Shown: positions 1-10,566, counted from the stretch's first letter. The stretch is DNA of 64,000 nucleotides from Gnetum montanum (GCA_015680685.1 MNCI01014205.1:777660-841659), one strand, 5' to 3'. Notes: a model not told the origin generated them from the sequence alone. Numbers and translations are program-made.

Positions 1-539
1 AGAGATGTGCCAATGTCTCATCTTTACGCATTTAGAAAGACATGTTTTGTTTATGTTTCATAAGCACATTGTAGCAAGTTAGATCCCAAGCCTACAATGG
101 GTTTGCTACTCAGTTATTCTTTAGACCACAAAGCCTATTGAGTGTGAGACATCACGGATCACAAAATTGTAGAATCCTTTAATGGGTTATTTAACAGATT
201 ATTTCAAAAATCCGATTATACTATGAGCTAAAAATTCATTAAAGTTCTCATGATGATCCCTAGCAAATTAAAGATTAATGTGAGGAATCTAACCCCAAAA
301 ATTCTTGTATACACCAACAACCAAAATGGTTTTAAAATTAGTTAAAAGATCTAAGACTGGTAGAGTTGAAATGTTTAAATGAAATGCCTATATAATGCTT
401 AGAAGTGAGAGAATGTTTATTACCAAAGTTCATTTTGAAATAGTTAACGTATAAATGATATTTGAAGTACTATGAATGTGTAGGGGGCTATGCAAAATAA
501 AGATTAGTATGATGTAACGAAGGAATATTATAACATGTT
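1..539. other. No recognisable gene
   Basis: AT-rich sequence without a long ORF, splice pattern or repeat family that I can recognise on either strand. It flanks the minus-strand LTR that begins at 540. The five bases before the LTR (ATGTT, 535-539) could be one copy of a target-site duplication, but no partner copy was found in the window. Confidence 0.5.
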
Positions 540-1320
540 TGATGAGTGGCGAGGTACCCCTACACTCAACCATACGAATACGAGCGTTTCACGCGCGATC
601 CGGTCGAACTCCAAGGACTAAGTGCTTACGCGCCTTAATGGAACACTCAAGGTTAATCAATCGTTGTCCTCCCAAACTTACTTGTATTGTCACGGTTGTA
701 TGGTTAAGTAAGCTTGAGGTATATGATTTTTTATAGCTTTTATCTTTTTAATGTCTTATGCTAATAAGGGAAGGTAAAGGGAACTAAGTGACTAACTTAG
801 ATTAACTATTCACTAACTAAGTTCTAATTGTTCCTAACACCAGTATCCGTTCCCACTTGCCGTACACATCCTGAACCAGTGCAACGCTGCTGGGATTACC
901 AAACACTAGTTGTTACTGGGTTACCAAGTGCTACACACATGCTCAAAGTGATCGTCTTGAGTGTACTTAACTAAGAGAGTCAAAGGTTGAGAGGGAGATT
1001 AATTAACTAGAAAAGCATTAAACATTCAACAATAATTAATTACTAATTAGCTTAATTCGTATGCTGCAAGGTTTATCATAAAGTTCGTCTTTATTGCCAT
1101 ACACAAATGTGTGCTCAATTACAAATTGCTCGAATAAAGATCCATTCACTCTATGACTCCTACTGTGGGCACACAAAAATTATTCTAACTCTGGAATGGT
1201 AAAACTGCAAGAGTTTGGCTAAGGGTCTAAGTCTTACTATCTTGAACAAGGGAAGCCACCTCTTATTTATAGAAGATAAGGCAGGACGCGCTATCGCGTA
1301 CATGATATCGCGGCTCATCA
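540..1320 (-). repeat. 3' LTR of a minus-strand Athila/Tat-like element (G1)
   Basis: The repeat is 781 bp. It begins TGATGAG and ends CTCATCA, a 7-bp terminal inverted repeat shared with most other LTRs here. A purine tract (read on the minus strand, 1321-1334) abuts its right edge, so this is the 3' LTR of an element lying to the right. In minus orientation it holds a palindromic GATATC/GTAC motif (about 1286-1313), a TATAAATA box (1264-1271) and an AATAAAG signal (near 1090). Its sequence is closest to the LTR at 45168-45974 and clearly different from the LTR at 12084-12939. Confidence 0.85.
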
Positions 1321-2910
1321 TACCCCCACGACTGAATGAAAACTTGTCCTCAAGTTCCTTACAAAATATTGGGAAGGTATGGGATTATTGACTTGAATGA
1401 CACTAATGGTGAATGGGGTGACACGTGAATGGATCATCATTACAATATATGGCAATATTAGTGTTCATGACCACAAGAGTGAACACTATACACATTTGAC
1501 ATCCAGCCTTATTTGGCAGTTGAGAAAGAAGAGAGAGAAAAGAAGAAGATGTGTTACTGCCGACACCAAAATTGCACCTTCCGTTGTCCATCCATAACTG
1601 CGCCATCAATCTTATTCCTTACATAACTGTTCCAGCACCAGTCCATCCTAAGTGTTTCCTCCAGCTCCAGTCCATTGTTGTATGATTGCCATCTACACAC
1701 ACAACACAGTCTTATATTAGCAAAGATAAATAAATCACAATGCAGTTGATACCTTGCCTCGGTGTACGATCCATTGGCTGAGTTGTGATATGGCTAATAC
1801 GAATTCTGGAGATATAACACTGGTGACTACCCAAGGTGTAGGGGTTAGGAGAAAATTGAAAAAATTGGACTAGGACCCCCATGACTAAGAGCGATCCTCC
1901 GATAGCGATGGAATGGAAAAAGATAAGGAAAAAGAAAGATGGAGAAAAAGAAACAACGGCAACGCCGATAAAAAGGATGATGAACAAAACAAATGGTGAT
2001 TACGGAAATGTTTAAGGGAAAGAAGTTAACTGATGCACCAAATAGGAATGCCAGTGAGTCCTCCCCAAAGCAGGCGCATGCCCTTTATGCCCTGACAAAC
2101 CCACATTCAAAGAGTTCATAGGCTCTAGAAATGTTGTTCGGAAGCAAGAGTTAAACTCTTAACCACAAGAATTTACCAAAAATATAACAATGCATCAACC
2201 AACATATAGACTACTGATACAACTAGCAATGAGGTGGAAAATGGAGAAAGAATGATGGAAAGAAGAGAATGGAATGGAGTCCCAAGAACAAGGTGGTGTA
2301 CAACCCCTTGTGTAGTTATGGTTAATGTGACTTAGTAGATCTCATTCCAAATCCAGCCTCAAACAATCTACATCTAGTGACTTCGCATTAATACACTTGG
2401 CCAATCCATCCACTTGAAGTAACAAGAATGCTTCCACCAAAGAGTCACCACCATTCCGAGGAAACGATAAAGGAAAAAGTAGGAAGCAAAAGAGGGCCTT
2501 AGTTAGAGGGAACACGTTTGTTTAGTTTGAGAAATCCTGAGTCACCAATTCGTTAATAGTTTTATGATTTAAAGAAAGGGACTGTACATTTCCAAGCCAA
2601 GAGCAACCATAGAAATTTGTGAATGCATGGATGACATGGACTCATTGCCTATTATATCAAAAGAACCATACCTTTGTATCAACATTATAACTCAAAGGTA
2701 AAAAACCAAACATTAGCAATCAATAGAATACAGTTCATACCACCATCAGGAGCACTTATTAGGTGACGAACCTAACAACACAAACAACCACACAAAGAAA
2801 CGAAAAAGTATGAACAATGTTGCAAAACAAAAATAAGAAAAGTTAAAAAAATTTGTAAAACAAAAAATGTGTAAAACAAAAACTTAAAAAGGAACTGAGG
2901 GCCTCAATGA
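1321..2910 (-). mobile_element. Internal 3' region of element G1: purine tract and non-coding spacer
   Basis: On the minus strand this runs from the polyprotein stop to the 3' LTR. It contains a T-rich tract (about 2800-2890), a conserved block of about 75 bp (2058-2132) also found in elements A, B and E, and the terminal purine tract (1321-1334). No third ORF is visible in the remaining roughly 700 bp, so that gene is probably deleted or never present. The short ORFs here have no recognisable protein similarity and look fortuitous. Confidence 0.6.
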
Positions 2911-3104
2911 TCAGCAGAGGTAGCTATCTCCCCCATGACTAAGTTGGAAGGAGGAGATCTGAAATAGTGAGCAGGGTCGTCCCTTCTCAGGGGTCTTATG
3001 TGCACTAGCCATTCTAAGTTCATGGAAGGGTTTGGTCTGTTGCACATTGACTAGTAATCTCTTATCGAAGTGCTTGTTTGAATTCTTTAGGAATTCTTTG
3101 GTCT
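2911..3104 (-). pseudogene. C-terminal end of a retrotransposon polyprotein (G1)
   Basis: The minus-strand frame carries the motif VNVQQTKPFHE followed by a tail ending SFQLSHGGD. Element B shows the same pattern at the end of its integrase (VNIQQIKPFHE and SFQLSHGGDG, about 54815-54948), so this is the extreme C-terminus of a gag-pol or gag-only polyprotein. The rest is missing because the 5' LTR of element A starts about 3105. The DNA coding the last residues contains an AGTCATGGGGG purine tract (2928-2947, minus strand), like the one next to LTRs. Confidence 0.65.
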
Positions 3105-3968
3105 TATGTGATATCACTGGCGACGTGATATCATGTACATGATATCACGTACATGATATCACTTACGTGATATCATAGCCGATGCAATATCGGATACGTG
3201 ATATCACAGCCTAGACGTGATATCGCGTACACGATATCACAGCATGTCTCCTCATCTATAAATAAGAGGTAGGCAGTTTTGGTAAGGGTGAGTTTTTTGG
3301 AAGTTTAAGTTTTCAATAGTTTTTAGTATGTCAGTTTGTCTTCTCAACCCTTGTCTCTCAGTGCATCCTTATTTGAGTGTGATGTACTTGGACATGCACA
3401 TGATCGGCAATAAAGATCGAGATTACTTCATCATTGTAGCATCCACTTAGCTTAATTATTTATTTAATTATTATTGTTATTTACTGCTTTTTTAGTTAAT
3501 ACCTCTCTACCCTTATCTCCTAGTAACGCGGAATGAGTACGACTTAATCATGAGCATTTAAGTGTGACTACTTGGTAACCCAATAGCGTACTTAGGCCAT
3601 GCGTTTGGTAATCCTAGTGGTAGTCATGCACAAGGTCCAAGATGTGTATGGATGATTGAGGAACGGATGCTCATCACACTTAGGCTAGTTTAGATTCTCT
3701 CAGACACACACTCTCTCTCCTAGTTTAGTTGATATTATTTCCCATCATCCTTAAGAGTAGCATTAGTGTAGGAACACATCATACACCTCACTCTAGACTA
3801 AACCATACGTGACAAAGCTAATGCTAGTCCAGGTGGGAAGACAGCGAACAGCGATCTACGAGTAACCATCTAGATACCACAACTAGCCTATCTATAGAGT
3901 TTGACCGGATCGTGTGTGAAATGCTCGTATTCGTATGGTTAAGTGTAGGGGTACCTCGTCACTCATCA
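3105..3968 (+). repeat. 5' LTR of element A (first about 37 bp missing)
   Basis: It matches the 3' LTR at 9695-10566 almost throughout: TATA box 3257-3264, an AATAAAGAT signal near 3409, and the end GGTACCTCGTCACTCATCA. The first about 37 bp of the 3' LTR (TGATGAG onward) have no counterpart. The repeat starts directly inside the palindrome array, next to the polyprotein end of element G1. The true left edge is therefore uncertain by about 10 bp. Confidence 0.8.
3107..3240 (+). promoter_or_regulatory. Palindrome array upstream of the LTR TATA box (element A 5' LTR)
   Basis: Several GATATC arms alternate around GTAC-type centres. Bases 3123-3150 form a perfect 28-bp palindrome centred on GTAC, and further imperfect copies follow to 3240. 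The TATA box (TATAAATA, 3257-3264) begins 17 bp after the array. The position in U3 directly upstream of a TATA box suggests an enhancer or factor-binding array. The binding factor is unknown. Confidence 0.6.
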
Positions 3969-3990
3969 TTAGCACCGTTGTCAAGGATGG
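3969..3990 (+). other. Primer binding site, tRNA-Asp-like (element A)
   Basis: Right after the LTR the sequence reads TTAGCACCGTTGTCAAGGA. The other elements have TTGGCGCTATTGCCAGGGA (12065-12083, minus) and TTGGCACCATTGCCGGGGA (59852-59870). Together they approach TGGCGCCGTTGCCGGGGA, the complement of the 3' end of plant tRNA-Asp, which Athila-type elements are known to use. Confidence 0.65.
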
Positions 3991-4109
3991 TGCTAGTTAT
4001 CTAGATTAGTTGTATCATACAAGGTTGCTTTATAGGAATTAATGATATATCTTTTAGGAAGAAATAATTACAAAAAGTCAGATACAAATTCACACACAAT
4101 TTCACAACC

Positions 4110-5970
4110 ATGCCTCTCCTACAAGACTATGATAATGCCACATCTAATGAGGCAATTCATTGGAGAACCAACAAATTATATGACAATGAAGATTGGAGTA
4201 CACAATCCGAGGTGGGGATTTCTTATAAACATAAACAAAGGCAGCATTGTCCCAACACACGAAAGCACAACTTACTCGACAACGATGAATCCCTATTGGC
4301 CACTACAAGCCTAACGCAAATACAAGAGGCTATTCGGATCTCCTGTAGGCATCATAAAGAGAGCTGCCTACCCAGGCTCGATATAAACAACTTTCCCAAT
4401 TTCTCAGGAGGCTATGACTTAGATTCGCAACAACATTTACAAGCCTTCTACAATGCCTGTGCATGGAACAACATTGATAACGGTTGGCAAAAACTCAAAC
4501 TCTTTTCTATGACACTCATTGGCCAAGCAAAAGTATGGTATAGATCGTTAAAACCAAATTCAATATGACGTTGGCAAACAATGGTAGAACTCTTTAATGA
4601 AAGATATCAAACTTACGCAAGACTGTCAACCTTGAGGAAACAAATCCAAGAGTGGAAATAAGCACAACATGAACCCTTGGACATGGCCCTAGAAAGATAT
4701 TATGCACTATTAAACAACTATCTGGGCCATGAGTTCTCCGAGGAAAAGCTAATGTACCATATCATTAATGGGCTTCGTGATGAAATAAGAGAGACCTTAG
4801 GGATGTATGCCCAAGGTCAACTATACAAACTACGAACCCATCAATTCCAAGAGCTTATTAAGCGGGTAGCAAAAGAAGAAGGAGAAATGGCTAGATGGGA
4901 GAGTGTTGTAAAACATCAGGACCAAAATCTCAACTTAACAAAGGTCCATAATCACAAAAGGGAGAAATCAACCTATCTCAAGGAGGAGGAACCATCTTTG
5001 CCAGTACAACAATCATTAGAGGAAGTTGAGGTAAAGATCAATAAGATGTTGGAATGGANAAGAGCTCAACTACTGATCATACATATGAATGCAACATTTG
5101 CCTGTACGTTCACCCCAAGGGCCAATGCCCAATCTTGTTACATTTATATGAGCATTGGGGAAACACGTTACACCTAGAGTTCGTATAGAGATACTATATT
5201 CAATCACAGTGGCAACAATCCTAGTCATGGGGGAAGCCATCCCTAAACTGGAGACACCCTTCATATCATCTGAATCCAAATGCTTATCTAGTCCAACATC
5301 CTGTTTTCCCAACTGGGTCAACATACTCTATCTCGCTGCATTATGATTCTCCTTAGTACTATAAGCCCCTGTTCTCAACACAACCACCGCCTTGTGTACC
5401 TTACACTTCTCCTAAATTTCAATGTTCTCATCCTTCCCCTCCTTCTACATCGCCACCTATTGTTCCTGAAGTATATGCACCATAGCAACAACCCACGAAA
5501 ATTACTTGTGCTACTATTGCCAATAGCAATGAGAGACCTCCTCAACATTGAAGGCATCCCTTCTTTAAACATGACCGTAGGAAGGGACAATATAGTTCCA
5601 AGGCCACTACATTCTTCAACTCAACACAAGTCCAACACTATGGTGCATCCTTCTCTTCGAACCCAACACCTCGTGTTACTTTATCAGGGCCACCAATTAA
5701 CACTCCAACAACCATACGGCCCAATGAATACAGCCATGGAGAGTGACATCCCGATCCTTGCATACCATCTTACGGTCTCAAGTATCATAGTGGGTCAACT
5801 ATTTACCAAGGAACCACATCTTATAAATTTTCCCACTATGCTTACTATAATCAAGTGTGTGAACCCCAATGGGGTAAGTATGACCGAGTTTCAATGTTTC
5901 CAACATGCAAGGATTTGTATCTTTCATTTATTAATCCTTGCCACCATTTAGTTACGAGGGATATTCCCCA
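4110..5970 (+). pseudogene. gag of element A (broken)
   Basis: The ATG at 4110 begins a capsid-type polyprotein. The retrotransposon gag core spans about 4370-4900 with motifs such as AWNNIDNGWQKLKLF, WYRSLKPNSI and EPLDMALERYYALLNNY. It is interrupted by TGA at 4566-4568 and TAA at about 4659. A knuckle, C-x2-C-x3-H-x4-C, lies near 5090 (CNICLYVHPKGQC), a spacing seen in Athila gag. A proline/tyrosine-rich tail of roughly 280 codons follows to about 5970, with more stops and frame changes. Compared with the gag at 10567-11949, about 100 codons of the N-terminal linker are missing. There is no protease or pol after it. The ambiguous base at 5059 falls inside the gene. Confidence 0.75.
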
Positions 5971-7335
5971 TTTTAATAACAAGTAGGATTAATAAATATG
6001 TTTTCATTTTTTTTTAATTTTACAATTTTTTGTTTTCCAGTTTTTCATTTTTCAAATTCTTGTTTTATCTTTTTATCTTTTTATAAGTAATCTCATATAC
6101 AAATAAAACACTCGTGTGGCTCATTGGTTGAGGTGTGTTCTATGTTATTGAGTCTCAAACAATCAATTATTCGGATAGCGAGCCCATTACACCCACTCAT
6201 CCATTCTACAAATAAGAGGTTATGTTCGAGGGTACAGTGATATTCTTGACATTCTTAAAACTTAAAATCAATTTTGTGTTCATTGTACCCAGAATGAAGA
6301 AGGATGGATCAAGAGGGAATGATTAGGGTGTGACATCAAGGGGACTTGCGGATTCTCTTTGGTGACTTCTGTGAGAGTTATCACGTAACATGGTTATACT
6401 AAGATCCTTGTAGATCTAACGCAAAATGGGAGTAAGAGTAATTAAAAGGCACTCAAAAATCCAATGTTGTTCTAGGGGGCCCCACTAGAAAGACATGCAC
6501 CCATGCCTGAAGGTTGGTGGCTTCTCTAGATTCAGCAATCGAAAACAAAAACAAAAACAAACAAAGAAAGTGCCACAAAGCAAAAATCACTCCTCCATTA
6601 AACAAAATGCCAAGTGATCGTACGCCTTGTTGTTCTGGTACTCTCATAGTTGCTTATCATGGGACGAAGCAATGCAATGTCATTGATCAGAGAAATGGAC
6701 TTAGTCCTAATCTTGGAATGACGGGTTAATGACATATTAATCATGATTTACACGTAGGATTCATTGTGCATTGGGCCAGTTACCTCATGTCCCAATCTCT
6801 ACAATCCCTTCTATAGTCCATCTCATCTCGCTGTTCATGTAATTGTAGCTTGTGTCTTGTGTAGCGTAGAATTCTTACCTCATTCCAGTGATACTTACAT
6901 GTGTGTGTTTTGTGGAACTAGTGTGGATTACATTTAACCCTTCTAGTGCCTATAGACACTTTTAAGTGTAGTTACGCAAGGGCATTATAGGCTGGAACTT
7001 GCTTTGGGGAGGACCCACTTATGTAATTTTTTGTAATTTGCACTTGTAACACACCTTCTGCACACCATCTATTACCCTCAGAATATTGTCAACAATATTC
7101 TTTCCCTTATTATTATCCCTATGATTCAACCGTTCCTATGAACAATCACATAGCCTTTTTCTCCCCCTTACCATTCGAGGTCCTTACTGATAAATTCCAC
7201 ACCATCATAATTTTTGTGCCTTCAAAACTAGTTGAATTACCTTGGAATCCCTTAACACTCATTCAAATGTCCTTAGTTTACATCGTTTAATTTCAGAAAA
7301 ATCTTAAAAATTCGGTACATTCTATAAAGTGCCCT
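5971..7335 (+). other. Element A spacer with conserved non-coding blocks
   Basis: There is no credible ORF. A T-rich tract (about 5995-6080) follows the gag end. Three blocks recur in the same order in elements B (plus) and E (minus): block 1, 6321-6350 (GGGTGTGACATCAAGGGGAC); block 2, 6478-6520 (around AAGACATGCACCCATGCCTG); block 3, 6945-7025 (ending GCTTTGGGGAGGACCCACTT). The stretch at 6112-6200 starts with TGTGGCTCATTGGTTGAGG, which looks like a Pol III A box, and might be a tRNA-derived SINE fragment. Confidence 0.5.
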
Positions 7336-7351
7336 AACATCGATAGGCCAT

Positions 7352-7394
7352 GATATCGCGTACGCGATATCGCATCCCAAAAATATATATATAC
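7352..7394 (+). promoter_or_regulatory. Internal palindrome plus TATA module ahead of ORF3 (element A)
   Basis: Bases 7352-7371 (GATATCGCGTACGCGATATC) are a perfect 20-bp palindrome built from the same GATATC arms and GTAC centre as the element's LTRs. A TATATATATAC box follows at 7384-7394. The spacing of about 12 bp resembles that in the LTR, where the TATA box follows the array by about 13-17 bp. I infer an internal promoter for the third ORF, which begins about 500 bp downstream. Confidence 0.5.
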
Positions 7395-7570
7395 GCAACC
7401 CCCCTGCGCTAATCAACATCATTTGCAACTATTCACGAGGGGGGGGGGAAGTTTTTTAAATTTCTCTCTACGACTTGCGATTGCGCGTCCCTTGCTTTCA
7501 TATCCATAACTCGCTCGCTGGTACTTCAATTTTCATTCTATTTGAACCTACTTAAACACGGAGTGTTCAG

Positions 7571-7587
7571 CTTAGTCATGGGGGAGG
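7571..7587 (+). other. Internal copy of the terminal purine-tract motif
   Basis: CTTAGTCATGGGGGAGG almost repeats the sequence next to the 3' LTR (CAGTCATGGGGGTA, 9681-9694). Element D has a counterpart at the matching position before its ORF3 (39431-39451, minus). It could be a second plus-strand priming site; this is unproven. Confidence 0.4.
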
Positions 7588-7869
7588 GGCACACGCCGAA
7601 TAGCGCATAACGTTTTTGAAAGTTTTCATCGCCTTAAGGACATTATTAATGGTAATTAGTTATAAAATTAAGGATAAATGCACCAAGAACAATTTTATCT
7701 CCTTAGTTATACCGAGAAACTAGATTTGGAAACCACCTAAGCAAAGAGGATTCAATATTATAATCTTTTGGGGACATTTTCTCCTAAGAAGTAACATCAC
7801 ACGGAGATAAAGCAAATTCATTAAGGCAAGCAATAAGGTATAACCTAACTTTGGTAACAACTTTACTAA

Positions 7870-9497
7870 CGATTGGCCCCATGTGATTGCAAATGGCCCC
7901 AAAACGTGGACAATAGGAAGGTCCTGCTCAAGGTGGAATTAAGTGACCTAGGAGAGGTGAAAGACATGTTCCTGCCAAACAACATGCAAAGCAGGAGGAA
8001 CAATCATTTAGTATCCATCAAGAAGACCCTGCCACTGTACAATCAAGGCAGGCAGAAGGAGGAGCTGCTATAGTGTCTGAACAAGGACGACATCTCATGT
8101 TGCCTCAGGATTGTGTTCAAGCCATCCATGAAAGGTCCATATTAACTGTAGTGATCGTGGAATTAAACTTTGGACCTTTCGCAAAATTTGCTTCGGAGGT
8201 CATTAATGATCACCTCAAAGGGTCCCCATTATGGCCTACCCTCTCTGAAAGCGTTTCCTAGTACTTAGGGGAAACATACCAATTTTGGCACAACAAAGAA
8301 GAAGGCACCACAGTTAACATTTGTGGTGTGACTGTTGATTTCTCTATTCAAGCCATTTTGGAAGTATTAAACCTTTCGAATACAATGCCAAAGGTTTCTT
8401 AGAACCAATTGGACACTTTCAGAATTGAGCAGCTTACTAAACTGGTGGCAAAGAATAAAAGGGTGGCAAAAGGAAAAGAGAAGGCTGTTTGGGATGCCTC
8501 TGCAACACAAGTGCAAACTTACGCGCATACTAAGACACTCAAAGCCTTACAAGAGGAAAACAAACAACTTGTTGCTGACAACCTTCGATTGACCTCTATG
8601 GAGAAACAAAAGAATGTTCTCAAAGAACATTTTCAACAGTTGCAAGAATAACTAATCAGGGTCAACCGAGATATGAACTATTTAGCCAGGAAAAATCGAA
8701 CCCTCTCGATGGAGGAGGTACGCACCATCCATCAGAAGATGGCCATTGAAATAAGCGCGTGGTAGAATGAGGCTAAATGGCATGAGAAATTGAAGGAGCA
8801 TTTCCGGGACTAGGTGGGGGTGTATAAGCAAATCATCAAGAAGGAGATCCATATGGCCAAGGCCCACATCAACACTCTTAGTGCTCAACACACTGACTGG
8901 TGGGCCATATTGGACACATACGTGTTTGCCCACCAGGCAAAAGTTAAGAGCTGGGACTTGTAGATCTAGGACCTTATAGAATACATGGAGATGGCAAACC
9001 TGCGGTATGCCAACCTTGCCATGTTGATAGCAGGGCGCCCGAGAACAGAGCTCGAGCAATAGGTAGCCACCACCTACATCAAATATGAAACAGAATTTGC
9101 AGAACGCAAGAAAATATTGCAAAAATTAGAGGTCACAAATTCTGAACTTGAGGTGGTTAAAGCAAGCTACTAGGGGTAGAAAGGTGTCGCAACAGACTTG
9201 GCTCAATGGCTCACAGATTTTCAAGAATACAGAGACAAAGCCAAAGCCTACGAGGAGGAACGGCTGGTGTTTGCGACTTGGTATGTCAAGGAAAATAAAA
9301 TGTTTCTACAACTACCTTGCCCATGGGAGGTGTCGACCCCATCAAACATCAGAACATTAGCATAGATGGTACAGGATCCCTAAACTGAAGAGGATAAACT
9401 CCAAGCCATACTTCAACGCCATCAAATCCCAAGACCTGGAGCATAAGATAAGGGAAAGGCACCCATGGAGGATCCATCACCACCGGGAAGTACATGA
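7870..9497 (+). pseudogene. Third ORF (ORF3) of element A, coiled-coil protein, broken
   Basis: One frame runs from about 8073 to the TGA at 9495-9497, with internal stops mostly at former Trp or Gln codons (for example 8259-8261 and 8649-8651). The N-terminal part carries VVIVELNFGPFAKFA and GSPLWP, shared with the ORF3 of B, D and E. The central domain present in D and F is deleted (join near 8400). The rest is Lys/Glu/Gln-rich with heptad character, from roughly 8409 to 9300. It ends in a conserved C-terminal motif, KGKAPMEDPSPPGST. The true start, possibly near 7880, is uncertain. Position between pol and the 3' LTR is that of the so-called env-like ORF of Athila elements, but I see no signal peptide or membrane segment. 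Confidence 0.6.
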
Positions 9498-9680
9498 GTT
9501 CCACCCAATTTTGTAGCTATAGGATTTTCTTTTACCTTATTTGTGTTGTGTTGTGTCTCAATTTTTTTCTGATTCCACACTACGACATGAATCCATTCTA
9601 CTCAGTTAATAATCCCATACCTATCCACTGTGTAATCAATGGAGCTTGTTCTCACTTTAACTCGAGGACGAGTTTTCATT

Positions 9681-9694
9681 CAGTCATGGGGGTA
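9681..9694 (+). other. Polypurine tract of element A
   Basis: CAGTCATGGGGGTA directly abuts the TGATGAG start of the 3' LTR. Equivalents adjoin the LTRs at 15466 and 45168, and on the minus strand at 1321, 36118 and 40915. Confidence 0.7.
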
Positions 9695-10566
9695 TGATGA
9701 GTCATGAATTGTTGGTCGTGATATCACGTACGTGATATCACAGGTGACGCGATATCACATACGTGATATCATAGCCTAGACGTGATATCGTGTACGCGAT
9801 ATCGCAACGTGTCTCCTCATCTATAAATAAGAGGTAGGTAGTTTTGGTAAGGGTGAGTTTTTTGGAAGTTTAAGTTTTCAATAGTTTTTAGTACGTCAGT
9901 TTGTCTTCTCAATCCTTTTCTCCCAGTGCATGCCCGCAGTGTGATGATTGTAATTGTACGGCATCCTTATTCGAGTGTGACGTACTTGGACACGTACATG
10001 ACTAGCAATAAAGATTGAGATTACTTCATCATTGCAACATCCACTTAGCTTAGTTATTTATTTAATTGTTATTGTTATTTACTACTTTCTTAGTTAATAT
10101 CTCTCTACCCTTATCTCCTAGTAACGCAAAATTAGTACGACTTAATCACGAGCATTTAAGTGTGACTACTTGGTAACCCAGTAGTGTACTTAGGCCATGC
10201 GTTTGGTAATCCCAGTGATAGTCGTGCACGAGGTCCAAGATGTGTACAGATGATTAAGGAACAGATGCTCATTGCACTTAGGCTAGTTTAGATTCTCTCT
10301 CACACACTCTCTCTCTCCTAGTTTAGTTGATGTTATTTCCCATCATCCTTAGGAGTAGCATTAGTGTAGGAACACATCATACACCTCATTTTGGACTAAA
10401 CCATACATGACAAAGCTAATACTAGTCCAAGGGGGAAAACAATGAACTGCAATCTACAAGTAACCATCTAGATACCACAACTAGCCCGTTTGCGGAGTTC
10501 TACCGGATCATGTGTGAAACGCTCGTATTCTTATGGTTGAGTGTAGGGGTACCTTGCCACTCATCA
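9695..10566 (+). repeat. 3' LTR of element A
   Basis: This is an 872-bp repeat, TGATGAG...CTCATCA. Its palindrome array (about 9718-9808) includes a perfect 24-bp palindrome at 9718-9741. The TATA box is 9822-9829 and an AATAAAGAT signal lies near 10007. No primer site follows; instead the gag tail of a minus-strand element starts at once, which identifies this as a 3' LTR. It is highly similar to 3105-3968. Confidence 0.9.

Larger units (their letters stand above)
3105..10566 (+). mobile_element. Element A: LTR retrotransposon with gag and ORF3 but no pol
   Basis: This is a nearly complete plus-strand element of about 7.5 kb. The order is 5' LTR (about 3105-3968), primer site (3969-3990), gag (4110-5970), T-rich tract and spacer (5971-7335), internal palindrome/TATA module (7352-7394), purine tract copy (7571-7587), third ORF (about 7870-9497), purine tract (9681-9694) and 3' LTR (9695-10566). 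No protease, reverse transcriptase, RNase H or integrase motif lies between gag and the spacer, although element B has 4.3 kb of these at the same place. This fits the gag-only non-autonomous class (TR-GAG type). It would have needed pol from a relative such as B. Confidence 0.75.

Noticed and set aside
3107-3240. Regularly spaced palindromic repeats, superficially like a CRISPR array
   Set aside because: There are no uniform unique spacers, the host is clearly a plant, and the repeats sit in the U3 of LTRs before a TATA box.
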